A stretch of 64,000 bases of DNA, taken from NCBI GenBank assembly GCA_026419785.1, contig JAODTK010002732.1, positions 124,001-188,000 on the forward strand, given 5' to 3'. The DNA comes from Sclerodactyla briareus. Taxonomy: Eukaryota; Echinodermata; Holothuroidea; Dendrochirotida; Sclerodactylidae. The translations under genes were made by a program, and so were the position numbers. Below, one piece after another: positions 13,540 to 25,780 of the stretch; position 1 is the stretch's first letter; each line of letters opens with the position of its first letter. The notes under the pieces were generated by a model. It saw only the letters and a list, made by a program, of their open reading frames with translations. It ran no database searches and was not told where the DNA came from.

Positions 13540-14075
13540 TGTTGAAGCTGTTTCTCACGCTTTACAGAGGACATAACGGAAGAAAGCGTGTGGTAGAAGT
13601 GCTTACGTCAGTGGCAATTGACGTATTGGTTCGTTGCAAACCGACTATCTAGTCGTTACTATGAGCTTACCCAAAGGTCACGTATTCATTGGATCAGATG
13701 AAGTCAAAAGGTCAAAGGATTCAAGGTAAATCCCCAAATGTAGTATACACAGACGAACGAAATTCCCATTACGCCAACTCCCTGAAATGTTTTGTTGCGA
13801 AGTGTCAGAGAGGCTGTTTTACCAAAACCGTTTTACAGAGGACATAGCTGAAATAGCGTGTGATAGGCTATGACGTGTTATACATCAATGTAATTGACAT
13901 ACTGGTTTGTTGCAATAAAACGAGTCTGGTCGTCACGAAAGATGACCCGAAGGTCACAAAGTCGTTAGGTCAATGAGTCAACGAGGTCTCCAGATGTAGT
14001 TTTCACCTAGACGCACGAAACGTTTCCATTATCAACATGCTCTAATGTTCGTTGCAAAAATTTTAAGGAGGATTA
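13540..14075. repeat. Two-unit tandem repeat, ~271-bp period
   Basis: TTTACAGAGGACATA begins near 13560 and again near 13830. After each come GCGTGTG, ATTGACGTATTGGTT-like sequence, GGTCAC, and a CACAGACGAACGAAAT or equivalent block followed by TTCCCATTA. The last block also occurs in both 3.5-kb repeats (about 2580 and 10913), so this is a wider dispersed family. Confidence 0.65.
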
Positions 14076-14386
14076 CCTATGCTGACCTCAATTACCTTGA
14101 CCTGACACCAAAAAACAACATTCTCACCATATATGCAACTCATACCTAATATGAACTTGATAGATAGGCCTACTTGCAATATGCATTAGATATCGTGCCC
14201 GCTGACAAGGTTTTTGAACTTTGCCCTGTCGTGACCTTGGATAGACCTTGAAATGAACTGGCGCTAAAAAACATAGGGTTTATCCCTCACCACATGAACA
14301 ACCCCACGTGCCTAATTGGAACTTGTACCTGTTTGCGTTCGTTGGATATCGTACTGACATGGGTGTCACACACCCACTCGCGGGCG

Positions 14387-14420
14387 CGCACACACAAACA
14401 CACACACACACAAACACACT
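14387..14420. repeat. CA-rich microsatellite
   Basis: An interrupted (CA)n run with CAAA interruptions. The open frame on the minus strand over it is an artefact of the repeat. Confidence 0.9.
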
Positions 14421-17167
14421 CATACTTACGCACGGACATGACCGCATAGATTCATTTTGCCTTCCACATTTGTTCGGCAATGAATGATAATGTGATTGAA
14501 TAAAAAACAAAATGACAAATTACGGTAACAGACCTTTGAGAGTCATTGGTCGAATAATTGTAATATCCCCCTGAAATTAATGCCTGTGTTGCCACTTAAC
14601 ATTGTAGCGAGAAGCACACATTTTCTATGTTGTGAGTGTCAGTGGCAGGAAACCTATAAGGGTTCCCACAGTAGCATTGTGTAGAAATTCTCCTGGTTCT
14701 GATTTCCAAAATTCATTTGTTGTATGTACTGAATAGAATTACCCGAAATGACGTGCATCTCGATTTCGTATGAGGTTTGCAGAAAACAGACGAAGAGTGA
14801 CAACCACTCTCCAATTGATGTCTGTGCTCGCCGTCCGACTGAGTCCGATGATCAGTTTATTATTCATTCGTCAAATCCCATGTTCGTTGATTGTTATCGA
14901 AAATGACAGTGACGACAAGTCTTCAAATGTTCAGAAATCGGCATGCCCGTCACTCTGCACCATTCTACAGCTCGCAGATTTCAAGTTTGTTGATTGTAAA
15001 ACGACTGGCTGACCTGTATCGCATAGTGTTGACCAATTGTGCGAAATTGACGCGATTTGTTAGGCCCCTAAGTGCCGTAAGCAGTAAGCGGCCTGTCCAT
15101 GGATCAATATTTGCACAAATTTGGTATCCCGGTGTCCGATCAGCTGTCTCGTAAGTTTTTTTTATTGTACTTGATCAACTGAATGGAAGATATTCCAATA
15201 TGGATCATTTTGATGATTGGATCTGATAAATTGGGAAAAGATCTCTGAAGTTTTCTTGAAAGTTATAACCTAATTGTTTTATAAAATCTTCAAGGGCACC
15301 TAACAACTCAATAAAATACCCAAAATTGATTTCTCAAGATATTCGTAAATGTACAGATTAGCGCGCACTGCAGGCTTGAGTAAAAACATGGCGCCACATT
15401 TACGCTTCGAAAAATTGATGCTTAAAATTGGAATAAGGTTTTCCATAATTACTTTCAATTTAAGTTAATATTTGGCTCGAAGTTCACATATTAGCTTAGA
15501 ACATCTGTAAAAATATTATCTGGTAGGCTGTCAGGATTGCCTTAATTCCGAGAGAAGACTGCTCGATTGTGTCAGTATTTCCAACGTTCATATTTGGCAC
15601 AGAAATCATAACCTTCATATGGTATCCAGTAAATATAGCATTTCAGTGTGTTGATTAGTGTGTTCCCCTATATGAGTCACCTCTTGTACCTGCGTTACTT
15701 TAGATATCCATCCATGCCCACCTTTAAGGAGAAATTGCTCCCATTTCTCAATGCTGGTTCAATTGACCTGCAGTCATGGTGACCTGAAAACCACTAATGT
15801 AGACAACATTCAATCCTATAGAAATAGATATTTGCCAGCTTCCTTCTGTAGAATATCAACTTGGAAATTAAGGTGATTCTATCCCAGTATTCAACCAACC
15901 TATTTGACCCAGTATTCAATCCTTTTTACCATTATTCGACCACTCCAAACTGTTTTGCATTTTAATAGATAAAAAGCTAAAATATATTTTCAACCAAAAC
16001 ATCTGTGTCGCTTTCAGGTATTGGAACCTTTTTACACCCAAAATTTGTAGATATCTGTTATTTTCATTATTTTATGTAAAATTGAAAATGCATTGTCATC
16101 TACATAGTTTGATTTTGGTCAGTCTGGTCAAATAATGTAAGTTCGATGATAATTATTTTTAATTTTCGACAAAAAAAATCCCATTTTTTTTTTAATGCAT
16201 CATTTTTTTACCACAGTGAATAAAATCTTCATTTTTTGAGAAAATGTCCCAAAACACAATTTTCATCCCAGCACTTTTTATAGCTGTTTCATTTGGGGTG
16301 GTCTGATACTGGGCCTCAAAACTAAATTAGCCACACCAAGTATTCACCCCCTCCCTGTAAATGACAAAATTCAACACTTTGCAGTGTAAAATAATTATTC
16401 AAAGGCCTTAAATTCAGATCAATGACGTCCCTTCATTCATACGTGAGAACTTTGCATATTTTGAACACACCATTTGTGGGTTTATTGAAGTTTTGCCCCA
16501 TGCTTAACTGTACTTTTAAGAAACCCCTACTTTCTCGAATAGTTCAATTAACCTTACCTAAATTCCAATGTCTTTGCTCAACTGAATTAATTTTGCGATG
16601 AGGTTTGTGGAGTATGATAGTAAAATGTTTTTTGCTAAATCCTAAACTTTTGACAAAAGCTGATCTTCATTTTGGAATTATCTCAAGTTACTGACAGGTG
16701 GTTGAATACTGAAGGGAGTCACTAGGAGGGAGTCACATACTGTGCACTTCACTCTAGACCTTTTCGCGAATAGCCCCTCGCAATGCATTGTGGTCTAGCT
16801 CAGGGGGCAAAAGTAGACAATCTATGAAGGCCAATTTTAGGAATTCGGCAGATAAAATCGATTTTTCGAGAAGCACATTTCAGTCAGATTTGTCACGATA
16901 CGATGTAAAAATTCTCGGTGACAACATCAACTGAATACTGAGAGAATATGCACAGAGATGAGGGAGATAACTGAAATTTACAAGTTTCTCCCATACAATT
17001 CTACACACTCTGCCACCTGAAGTATCCCAAGCATGCATCCAAACTTTCCCATCAGTTACAACCCCCGCAACATGCTATTTTGCAAAAGGCTAATGGGCGA
17101 TGGGTGTTCCGACTTCCCTATGTTTCAACCGGGTCGCAACTCGAACGTTTTTTTAATCACATAAGAT
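14421..17167. other. AT-rich stretch without recognised genes
   Basis: No domain, RNA gene or long repeat was recognised. Two overlapping short open frames at 14770-15154 have no family resemblance. A T-rich tract lies near 16180-16200. CTAGACC and GGTCTAG face each other at about 16754-16796 as a spaced 7-bp inverted repeat, with AATGCATT between them; its meaning is unknown. Confidence 0.4.
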
Positions 17168-17552
17168 TGTCTCTATGTTCCGACCTCTCTATATTCCGAC
17201 CTCTCTATATTCCTACCTCCCTATGTTCCGACTGGTCGGGACATAGAGAGTTTTTTTTTTTTCATTCGAAAAAATTGTCTCTATATTCCGACCTCTCTAT
17301 ATTCCGACCTCTCTATTTTCCAACCTCCCTATGTTCCGACCTCCCAAGGTTCCGACCGAGTCCGGAACATGGAGACGTTTTTTCATTCGAAAATTGTCTC
17401 TACGTTCCAACCTCACTATATTCCGACCTCTCTATATTCCTACCTCCCTATGTTCCGACTGGTCGGGACATAGAGAGTTTTTTTTTTTTCATTCGAAAAA
17501 ATTGTCTCTATATTCCGACCTATCTATATTCCGACCTCTCTATTTTCCGGCC
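17168..17552. repeat. Hairpin minisatellite, ~115-bp unit, 3.4 copies
   Basis: The unit is made of 14-15-base steps of the type CTCTATATTCCGACC. Then comes an inverted copy reading GGTCGGGACATAGAGAG, a T run and CATTCGAAAAAATTG. Units start near 17168, 17276, 17395 and 17512. Sense and inverted steps meet head to head (about 17216-17250 and 17444-17478), giving stems of about 16 bp. A 229-codon open frame crosses it only because the repeat lacks stops in two frames. Confidence 0.85.
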
Positions 17553-17555
17553 TTC

Positions 17556-17960
17556 GAGAATGAAATCAGGAGGAGACTTAGTGATCACTATGGCGTGGGG
17601 GTGTATGGTGTGGTGTGTTAGTGGTGTGTGTGTCACACTTTTCATTAGCAGGATATCTTTTGACCGGCATAAACCTTTGCCAATTGCGACAAAAATTTTC
17701 AGGGTAGCATTGGGGTTGGGTGATCACGGTCTGATTAGAATTTGGGCACAAAAGTCACTAATTAGGTAAGGTATTAGCCTATTTTAGCCTATTTATATGT
17801 AATTTATTGTTTAGGCTCGTTAGCAAGATTACGGATGAACCGTACGTGCTATGGTGACATGGTTTGGCACATAGATCAGGGATCAGAGGTAGATGAACTG
17901 ATTGGATTTTCAGCGTAAAATATCATTAGTCGTCTAATTTGCATAATTTCAAAGTTGTCG
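17556..17960. repeat. Dispersed repeat with GT tract and CAAGATATCTTT-type core
   Basis: This matches the modules at about 38665-38910 and 48680-48930: GGAGGAGACTTAGTG, a GT-rich tract, GTCACAC, a GATATCTTT core, AATTGCGAC, TTTTCAGGGTAGCA and GGGTTGGGTG. It continues into TTAGGCTCGTTAGCAAG and ATTACGGATGAACCGT, which recur near 42475, 45222, 52586 and 55320. It is a mosaic dispersed repeat of unknown class. Confidence 0.75.
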
Positions 17961-18057
17961 GATTTGCACAAACTTGTTGAATATTGTCTACCTTCAGTCC
18001 AACCTTTTTAGCTTCAAACCAGGGATATGTCTGGTTCACTATGGAATCTGCATTCAC

Positions 18058-18138
18058 TCTATCTATTTATCTATCTATCTATCTACTATCTATCTATCTA
18101 TCTATCTTCTATCTATCTATCTATCTATCTATCTATCA
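18058..18138. repeat. TCTA microsatellite
   Basis: An interrupted (TCTA)n run with two shortened units. It sits at the left edge of the tandem array that begins at about 18220. Confidence 0.95.
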
Positions 18139-18214
18139 TTTTATGGAATTTCACACAGATACTGGAAATGCATCTCCTCCCACACGATTCATTTGATGTT
18201 CTCTGAAGTTACAT

Positions 18215-19740
18215 GTAATGGTCCTTGGGTAGGGGGCCATCCGGCGTGTTCGGGAATTTTGGGCTCAGGACCAACTTTGGGCCCTAGGTCCCTTTATATG
18301 AAATACTGTGAAATCTTGTATCTCCTACAAATTTTTTGCACAGTGCTGATGTTCAGTCATGATGGTGGTCTAATAGCCATATCTTTAGGGTGCCCAGGGA
18401 ATCAGGTCCCAAGGCCCAGTGTGGGCCCTGGGGCTCATGTGGAATTTCGCAAAATGCTTCTCCTCTTGAGAATTTTAGTGCACAGTGCTGACATTCAGTA
18501 TAATGATGGTTCTGACAGCTGTATCTTTGTGTGTGTTCAGGAATTTTTGGTCTAGGTCCGACTTGGGCCCGATTGCCCATTTCATGAAATTTCACACACC
18601 ATGGGACGTGAATCTCTCATTGCCCACAAGCTTCAAATGATTTTCTTAAAGGTACATGTAATGGTCCTTGGGTAGAAGGCCATCAGGGGTGTTCGAGAAG
18701 TTTGGGTCCAGGGCCCAGATTGGGCCCTGAGGCCCAATATATGAAATACTGCAAAATCTTGTATCTCCTACAAATTTTGTTGAACAGTGCTGCTGTCGTT
18801 CATAATGGTGTTCTTATAGCTGTACCTTCAGGGTGCACAGGGGTCTAGGGACTGTGTGGGCCTTGGGGCTCATCATGTTGAAATATGGCACATGCTTCTC
18901 TTCAAATTTGGGTCACAGTGCTGACATTCATTCCATGATGATGGTCTAACAGCCGTACTTTCGGGGTGGTTCAGGAATCTTCGGTACAAGGTCCCTAGTT
19001 GAAATGCACCTCCTCCCTTAAGATTCAATTGATTTCCTTCAAGAGTTAACCAGTTAACAATCTTTGTGTGGACGGCTTATTGTAGGTCTTTGGCATTTTG
19101 GACACATGGCCCAGTTGTGCGCATTTTATGAAATACAGCAAAATCTGTAATCCTACAATTTTTTTGCACATTGCTGATGTTCGGGTGCAATCATAATGAT
19201 GGTCTAATTGCCAATGCCATACCTTCAGGTTCCCAGGGATTTAGGACTCCGGCCCTGTGTTGTCCCTAAGCCACCCATGGACTTAAAGCGAAAATGCTTC
19301 TCTCACTACACATTTGCTGCACAATGCGGGCATTTTTGTGCACAATGCTGACATCTGGTCATAATTGTGGTCTAACAGCCTCGAGTGGTTATGATTTGTT
19401 GTTTATCCCAATGCCCACTTGCGCTTGAGAGCTCTACCATGAAACTTCTCAAAACGTTATTGGAATGCTCTCTCCTCTCGCAAGTTTCAATTGATTTCCT
19501 TTATAGTTACAATGTGTTGCTCCTTGGGTATAGTGTTCCAGTGGGGTTTTTATCACTTCTGCCCAGGTTCACTTAGCCTTGTGGGACCCTTCTTGTGAAA
19601 TCATGCAGATTGCTCCTTCTTCTCCTACAAATTTTGATGTACAAGTCAGTGCTGATTTTCAGTCCATAACTGTAATAGCCATACTTTCAGAGTTTCCGGA
19701 ATTTTGGACTTGAGGCCCTATTTTGGCACAGGGGCTCATC
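18215..19740. repeat. Tandem array of ~140-bp subunits in ~440-bp higher-order units
   Basis: Recurrent blocks are GGTCCTTGGGTAG, GGGCCCTGAGGCCCA, GAAATACTGCAAAATC, TTGTATCTCCTACAAATTT, CACAGTGCTGATGTTCA, CATAATGATGGTCTAA and CTTCAGGGTGCCCAGG. The same order returns after about 440 bp (for example GAAATACTG at about 18299 and 18741). Copies grow more diverged to the right. It is clearly the same family as 24745-25780. Confidence 0.85.
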
Positions 19741-22600
19741 TATCTACTTTGTCTATCCAGTGTTTCAACAATTGGCTTCCCTGCTATGTCGTATATTTCC
19801 ACTTTAACAAACCACCCAATTGTGTACAGTGAGTCCCCAGGACTTTCACTCATGAAACCTTGCTGACCGATATTGGTGAAGAGAATTATTTCAGCTGGAC
19901 ATACTGTAACTACAAACACCACCAGTCCAGCTTCACCTGCAGAGTTGAAATGTTTAGAGAAATCCAATCATCAATGGCCACTTGAACCTATTTAGGGTTC
20001 CATGGCCACCGTGGGTTTAATGCAGGTAATTGTCCTAGTCTGACACTTACAGTTTATCTTTGTCAAGTTCATGCTGCCCTCGTTTAGTTCACATTGTCCT
20101 ATGTACAATAGGTGTCGATTACAAGGGGTAGTTTTGATAGCCGATTGTTGATAGACTGCTGTTGGCCTAACACAGGTCTTAGAATAGCCTTTTGTTTGAG
20201 GCAAGGACTGCACCTTATTATTTTTTCCTTGTGGAGGAGAATTGAAAGTTTTTTTGCAATCACAGTTTCTGTGTGTATTTGATTTGGCATACCATATTTT
20301 GCATTTCATACCTATTATGGATGACCATCAACAAAGTTGGAAGGGCTATACACCCTAAGGAATTGATTTTAACAGTGAAGTCTCGAAGTATTTTCAAAGG
20401 TGTTCTTTGTGTAAAGTTTGTTTGTGTTTGTTCTGTGTGTGATGCCTACCTTGTCTGTGATGTACCTTGTTCCATCTGAATCTTGCTTGAAAGAAGTTCA
20501 AAAAGAATGCCTTAGTGTGGTATTTTTCTGTTTGTGTGTGCCTGTGCGCATTTCTGCATGTTCATGTTGTAGCTCCCCTGAGTCATACTTCCAAAAATGT
20601 TCACTGTGGGGTCCTTTCTACCAGTCAGTCATTCTTGCAACTGCGTTCGAGGATGAGGACTAGCAATCACTTTTGTTGGTGTGTGGCTGTCTGTTTGTCT
20701 GTCTGTTTGTCCATCTCTGTTTGCTTGTAATGTGTGGTTTGATATCCCTGAACTGTGTAGAGCCGTCATGCTGGAATTTTGTGTGGGATGTACAGTTGAA
20801 TAGTAATTGTTTTGCTACCAGCCTTGAATCCCAAATGACCATACTTTTGTATAACTGTGCATATTCATTGGAAATTACCAGGAAGCCTGTATACAAAATA
20901 ATTCAGTAAAATGCATAGGTGATGCATTTCAGATCGAACACTCTGCAGGCCTAATGATACAGTAAAGACAGGCACTAAAAAACCAATTGGAATTCAACAA
21001 TTCTTCCAATGATTGCTCCAAAGCGGAAATATACACATTGCCGATGTTACCGCCTACACATTCTAATTCAAGGTCAGAAGTCATAAAGGGACATAATAAA
21101 CATCAGCTCAATGTAACCATGGAAATAATCATGTGCTCATTTGATGTGCAGATGTTGAAGTTTGACACAATGTTCAGCGCCTCCTGGTGACCACAAGCCA
21201 GTGCTCAAAGACTACCGGCAACAGAATTGAAAACCCAATGAGCCAGTCTGTGAAGAAAGAAAAAAAGAAAAAAAAAAAAAAAAAAAAACCATTTCACAAC
21301 ATTCAAACAGCAACTTGTTAAAAAAATTGAATTGAAAATTACTGAGCAATTTTGTGGAAGTAGGACATAATCCTATGATTGCTCTCTGCAAAAACTAAAA
21401 TTGTTGACTTTGCCGTTTGAGGCTACAGCACCATTGGTGCTCTAGTTTAATGAAGATACAGGGTCAATGAGGTCATTCAACTTACCTAATTTGCCTAATT
21501 TGTGCGAAAGTTGCGTGGATTTTCATGAAACCTTGGTGGGTATGTTTACCTTTAGTTCCAAAATTTTTCATCATGGAATTCAAGTTCACTGGGAGGTCCA
21601 TTAAGTAGTCTACTTTGCACAATTTTATGCATAATTTTATTAAAGTTTGCTGGATTTTCGTGAACTTGGTAAATTTGCCTAAATTTGCATAATTTCGCAA
21701 TTTTAGTCACTTTCCACAAAACTTTTACTCCGTCAGTAGCTTTGTCAATAATCATCCTTTGGAAATTTGGGCTGTTACTGTCACATGCTATCCGAAATTC
21801 TTCAGCGCCACATGGAATCCTTGTAATTGTTTGCATGGTGAAGTAAACACTGATCGCGCACCGCGAGCACTGGGGGCGATCGCCTTGTTTTCTCATTATT
21901 CTCAGATTGTTGAGGGGGTTAGTTCTTCTTACACATTTCACACAACTTTCAAAATATTCCCGCTAAACTATAAACAAGGTCGGAAATGGTATAATAGACT
22001 GGTGTTCTTGCTTCACCATAGAGTCGCCACAGTAAAGTGTGCATCACTGGTGTTTGTTTTCATCAAAAGCCCTGGTGGCTCGCTGTACCGAATCTGTCTA
22101 TTACAATGTCATCGCAAATCTTATCGTTACCAACACCTAAACTACGGCAACCCCTAACCCTCACTACCCCTAACCCCACCCCATTCACCTAATACTATGC
22201 GCCGTGACCGGCAAATTCCACCCACTCAACTTCCCCTCACAGATCGCTTTTTTGTGGACAGCATTATGGTTAGGGGACTAAAGTTGGGTCACGTTGAGTG
22301 GAATTGTTTTGGGTTGGGAGTTGTCCGAGAACCCTAATGCTTCATACCCCAGCTACACATTGTATACTTATCATTATGCGATCATGACGCTATGGCTATT
22401 GATACTGGGTAGACAACGGTCTGCCAGCAGGGGCTTAGCTGGATAACAGCCCTGAGTTGGCTATCTACTTTCACCTGTCACTCAGTCACAAGGCTGATTA
22501 ACCTGGATTCAGAGTTTGTCATCATCCAATCCGCGAGAACCTTGAGAAGGCCTGTGAGCCCGTGCACGAATATTGCAACATGATGGCTGTACTGTCATTC
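19741..22600. other. Mixed low-copy sequence, no confident gene
   Basis: No recognised domain. It contains an A-rich run (21253-21288) and a TGTC-rich tract (20685-20735). A dispersed repeat with GATTTTCATGAAACCTTGG lies at 21430-21760; related sequence follows the GT-rich modules at about 39290 and 49320. A hairpin module is annotated separately. A minus-strand frame at 19740-19967 was considered and not accepted. Confidence 0.35.
21820..21895. repeat. Conserved hairpin module, site 1 of 6
   Basis: TTGTAATTGTTTGCATGG is followed by ACACTGATCGCGCACC, CGAGCACTGG and GGGCGATCGCC. The outer arms GATCGC and GCGATC pair, and an inner CCAG/CTGG pair seen in other copies is partly lost here. The same module is at about 42400-42465, 45930-46025, 52490-52575, 56213-56300 and 58920-59010. 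The class is unknown; it may be the end of a dispersed element. Confidence 0.7.
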
Positions 22601-22928
22601 TGTTGAAATAGAGGTGTTTTTGCCGTCACGAGGGTTATTTGTCATTGCCACATTATCTGGCTTAATAGGCCCCACCTTGTACTTATTGCTGATGTTGTGA
22701 AAGCCACTGTCCCCTCACGATTGCTTCCTTGTTCATAAATTCTGTGATTTTCCCTCAGGTTTTCCCCACTGGAGGTATCTCACAACAGTTTTTGGGTAAG
22801 AGCAGCTACACAGACTCGTTCACGTCAAGAATGTCAGGAATGAAATACTTCCTCATTGGTGTTCTGGAGACCGGGTCGTAGTCCATCAGAGAATCTGTTA
22901 CCAACATGTTCAACCTGCTTTTTCTCAG

Positions 22929-22987
22929 GACAGCCAATGATATGACATACTGCTGTAATCATGGGATGCCCAAATTATCTCACTCAG
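22929..22987 (+). other. Candidate internal exon (59 nt)
   Basis: CCTGCTTTTTCTCAG precedes the block and GTATGG follows it, so both edges look like splice sites. One frame is open through all 59 nt (ANDMTYCCNHGMPKLSHS), with phase 1 at the left edge. No family is recognised. This is inference from signals only, and a chance match is quite possible. Confidence 0.25.
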
Positions 22988-23077
22988 GTATGGCCTGAAA
23001 CACTGCATAATAATTGGATGCCATAGCAGGGGTGTGATTTCAGAGTGTGTGGGACTAGCAATTTGGGGTGGTAACTG

Positions 23078-23104
23078 TGCGTGTGTGTGCATGTGTGTGT
23101 GTGT
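23078..23104. repeat. GT microsatellite
   Basis: A short (GT)n run with a GCAT interruption. Confidence 0.9.
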
Positions 23105-23757
23105 CCATATTGCCTGGCTTGTTACCAATTAGCCCAACCCCCACCTTTGTAGATGAGCTATACTTCCAGAATGCTTGGTCTGATCAAGTCACACACTTCA
23201 TATGACATATGTTGCTTTCTTATGGTGGTACTTAACCTACTGTTTTTGGTGTACCATAAGGTTGGGAAAATTGTTATACAAGATTTTTTCTTCTGCCAAT
23301 TTGCCTCGTCATCAATATCTTCCTAGTTCCTGGATACATATCCTTTGTTTTTGGTCAGGTCAATGTTCATCAAGTTTGAGAAATGTGAAAGTCTGTAAGT
23401 CCCAAATACTTGGGGCCCCCTCAAGTACAAATTTGGTATGCATCTTCTATATAGCCCATGAATATACCCCTATTGTCTTAGTGTAGCCAGGGGTCATGTT
23501 TTAATTGGGGAATAAGGGAAAACTGTGAATCTTGATTTTTAGGCCACTTAGCTTGTTAACACCATGACGTCCGCTCACTTCCTGGATGGTGAAAATCTCA
23601 TACTCGGTTTTGTATGAGGGTTCCTGATGATGAATATGGTACAGGTAAGGGTTCTAAATCGTTTCTGTATCCTAGAGACTAAATTTCGTTGTCATCTCCT
23701 CGAGCGCCTTGTAACCTTTGGAGAGGCGCCATAATAATATTTGTACATACATCTACA
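23105..23757. other. Unique sequence, no gene recognised
   Basis: A good donor-like site (TACAG then GTAAGG) lies at about 23645, and an acceptor-like TTGATTTTTAG at about 23531-23541. The interval between them has stops in all three frames, so it is not offered as a coding exon. Confidence 0.3.
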
Positions 23758-23845
23758 GACATACATCCCATACTACATACATACATACATACATACATAC
23801 ATACATACTACATACATACATACATACTACATTACATACATACAT
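23758..23845. repeat. CATA microsatellite
   Basis: An interrupted (CATA)n run with three CTACATA breaks. Confidence 0.95.
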
Positions 23846-24740
23846 GAGTTGCCAGTGCTTCACTGGTTCCGCCTGTGAGGAAGAGTTGAGGCATCACTGA
23901 GCCTTTTGAATATTCAGTTACTGATTTTGCTATGATTGCCTGTGTTGAATTGGGACCTCAAACATGGCTCCCAATCATTGACTGATACTGACTTCCTAGG
24001 GAACATAAGTCCCTAATCTTCCATCTGTTAAGTGAGGGTGACAAAGGTTACTTACCTGCAGTGCTAGTCGTTCAGGCGCTAGTAGATAGACAGACAGACT
24101 TACGGAGTCTACTATGAATTACACAATACTGCTGGCAAGACAATTACCCGGTAAAACTTGAGTTGAAAATTCTGATTGCCTGACCCAGGAAGCTGGCGAG
24201 TAGTGATTGGTGTTGGCCCATGGTGGCCTCATCCTGCCACTATGTGAAGACACACTGGAAATCGCAAAACAATTCCAGTTCCCAAAGCCATGAACAAGCC
24301 CACCGCATTACAGCGGAGCCATGAGTTACGACCAAGACCTCGCGTGAAGTGACGACCAAGACCTCGCTCATTGCAACTCCAGATACAGCTACCTAGGGTG
24401 TATAATGTCCAATGACTGCTGGAGCTCAAATGCAGAATGTTCGCCTGCGAAGCATCACTGATGCAATTCTTCCACTCAACTCATTCATCAATTCAGACCA
24501 GAAAAATGGGTTGAATGAACCTTTTCACAGTTGTAAGGGGCGGCATGTCCACCACTAAACAACTTCACGGTCTATTTTCGAACGGTCACCACTCTCAGAG
24601 AACACAACCAATTCATTCTATCTTTTTAGCTGAAGACCAGCTTATGCTGTTTGGCTATTGAATCTGCATGGCACTCTATCGTATCTATATCTACCAGTGG
24701 TCAACAATTGCCTTTTTGCCTCCCAAACAGTCATTCTGTG
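23846..24740. other. Unique sequence, no gene recognised
   Basis: No domain or repeat class identified. A donor-like CTGCAG/GTAAGT is readable on the minus strand at about 24050-24061, without a convincing exon behind it. Confidence 0.3.
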
Positions 24741-25780
24741 ATGGATGTCGACCAAAGGTCAAGGTCACTGTATCTCCTCCTACAAATTGTGGTGCACAGT
24801 GCTGATGTTTGGTCATAATGATGGTCTATCTGCCGTACCTTCTGATGTTCAGGAATTTCTGTCCAAGGTCCCACTTGTGCTCGAGGCCCATTGTATGAAA
24901 TTCACACAATGGTACTTAAAAATGCATCTCCTCCCACAAGCTTCAATTAATTTTCATCAAAGTTACAGGTTATGCTTTTTGGGTGAAGGGCCATGGGGTG
25001 TTTTCAGGAATTTGGGGCCCAGTTTGGGCCATAGGGCCCATGATGTGAAATACCACAAAATCTTGTATCTCCCACAATTTATTTGCACATGCTGATGGCC
25101 AGTCATAATATGATCCAATAGACATACTTTTGGTGTTCACAATTTTTTTGGTCCAAGGTCTGACTTGGGCCCGGGGGCCCAATTATGATATTCACTCAAT
25201 GGTGCTTGAAATCCTTCTCCCTCCCACAAGCTTCATTTATTTTCCTACCATTTGTAATGGGCCTGGGGTAGAGGGCCATTGGAGTTATCGAGGACTGTTG
25301 GGCCCAAGCCCGTTTGGGTCTAGGGGCCCATTATGTGAAACACCGCAAAATCTTGTATCTCCACAAATTTAGTTGCACCATGCTGATGTTCACTCATAAT
25401 GATGGTCTAATAGCATACCTTCAGGGTGCCAGGAATTTAGGACCTACGGCCCTGTGTGGGCCCGAGGGCCCATCATGTGGAATTATGCAAAATGTTCCTT
25501 CTCTCCCAATTTTTGATGGCACGGTCATTGCTGAACTTTCGGTCATAATGACGACGGTCTAATAGCCGTACCATCGGGGTTCTCAGGAATTTTGAACTTG
25601 AGACCCCGTGTGAGCCCGAGGGCCATCATTTGGCTATTACACCAATGCTTTCTCTCCTCCTACATGATTTTGGTGCACTGTGCTGATGTTCAATCATCAT
25701 GATGGAATAGCCAGCCTACAGCTTTTCAAGATTTTTTGGTCCGAGTACCCACTTGGCCCTACAGCCTATCATACTCTATC
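24741..25780. repeat. Second array of the 18.2-kb tandem family
   Basis: It shares the CAGTGCTGATGTT, CATAATGATGGTCTA, GTATCTCC..CAAATTT and GGGCCC..GGGCCCA blocks in the same order and orientation as 18215-19740. About 2.5 higher-order units are present. The array is flanked on both sides by a GGTGTCAACAATTGCC or related block (about 24695 and 25785) that is also present at the end of the first array (about 19760). That block therefore belongs to the repeat edge. Confidence 0.8.

Noticed and set aside
14770-15154. Two overlapping plus-strand frames in the AT-rich region
   Set aside because: Length is within chance expectation; no motif, signal peptide or conservation clue.
17080-17769. 229-codon open frame on the plus strand, the longest in the window
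   Set aside because: It runs through the 115-bp hairpin minisatellite, is open in a second frame too, and its end is a dispersed repeat. No domain.
19740-19967. Minus-strand 75-codon frame with plausible protein look
   Set aside because: Part of it is the edge block of the 18-kb tandem family (also at about 24695 and 25785), and no family is recognised.
22139-22190. CCCTAA-like steps suggesting an internal telomere tract
   Set aside because: Only a few irregular steps mixed with other C-rich sequence; too short and degenerate.
23531-23644. Possible exon between TTTTTAG and GTAAGG
   Set aside because: Stops in all three frames. Could only be untranslated, without other evidence.
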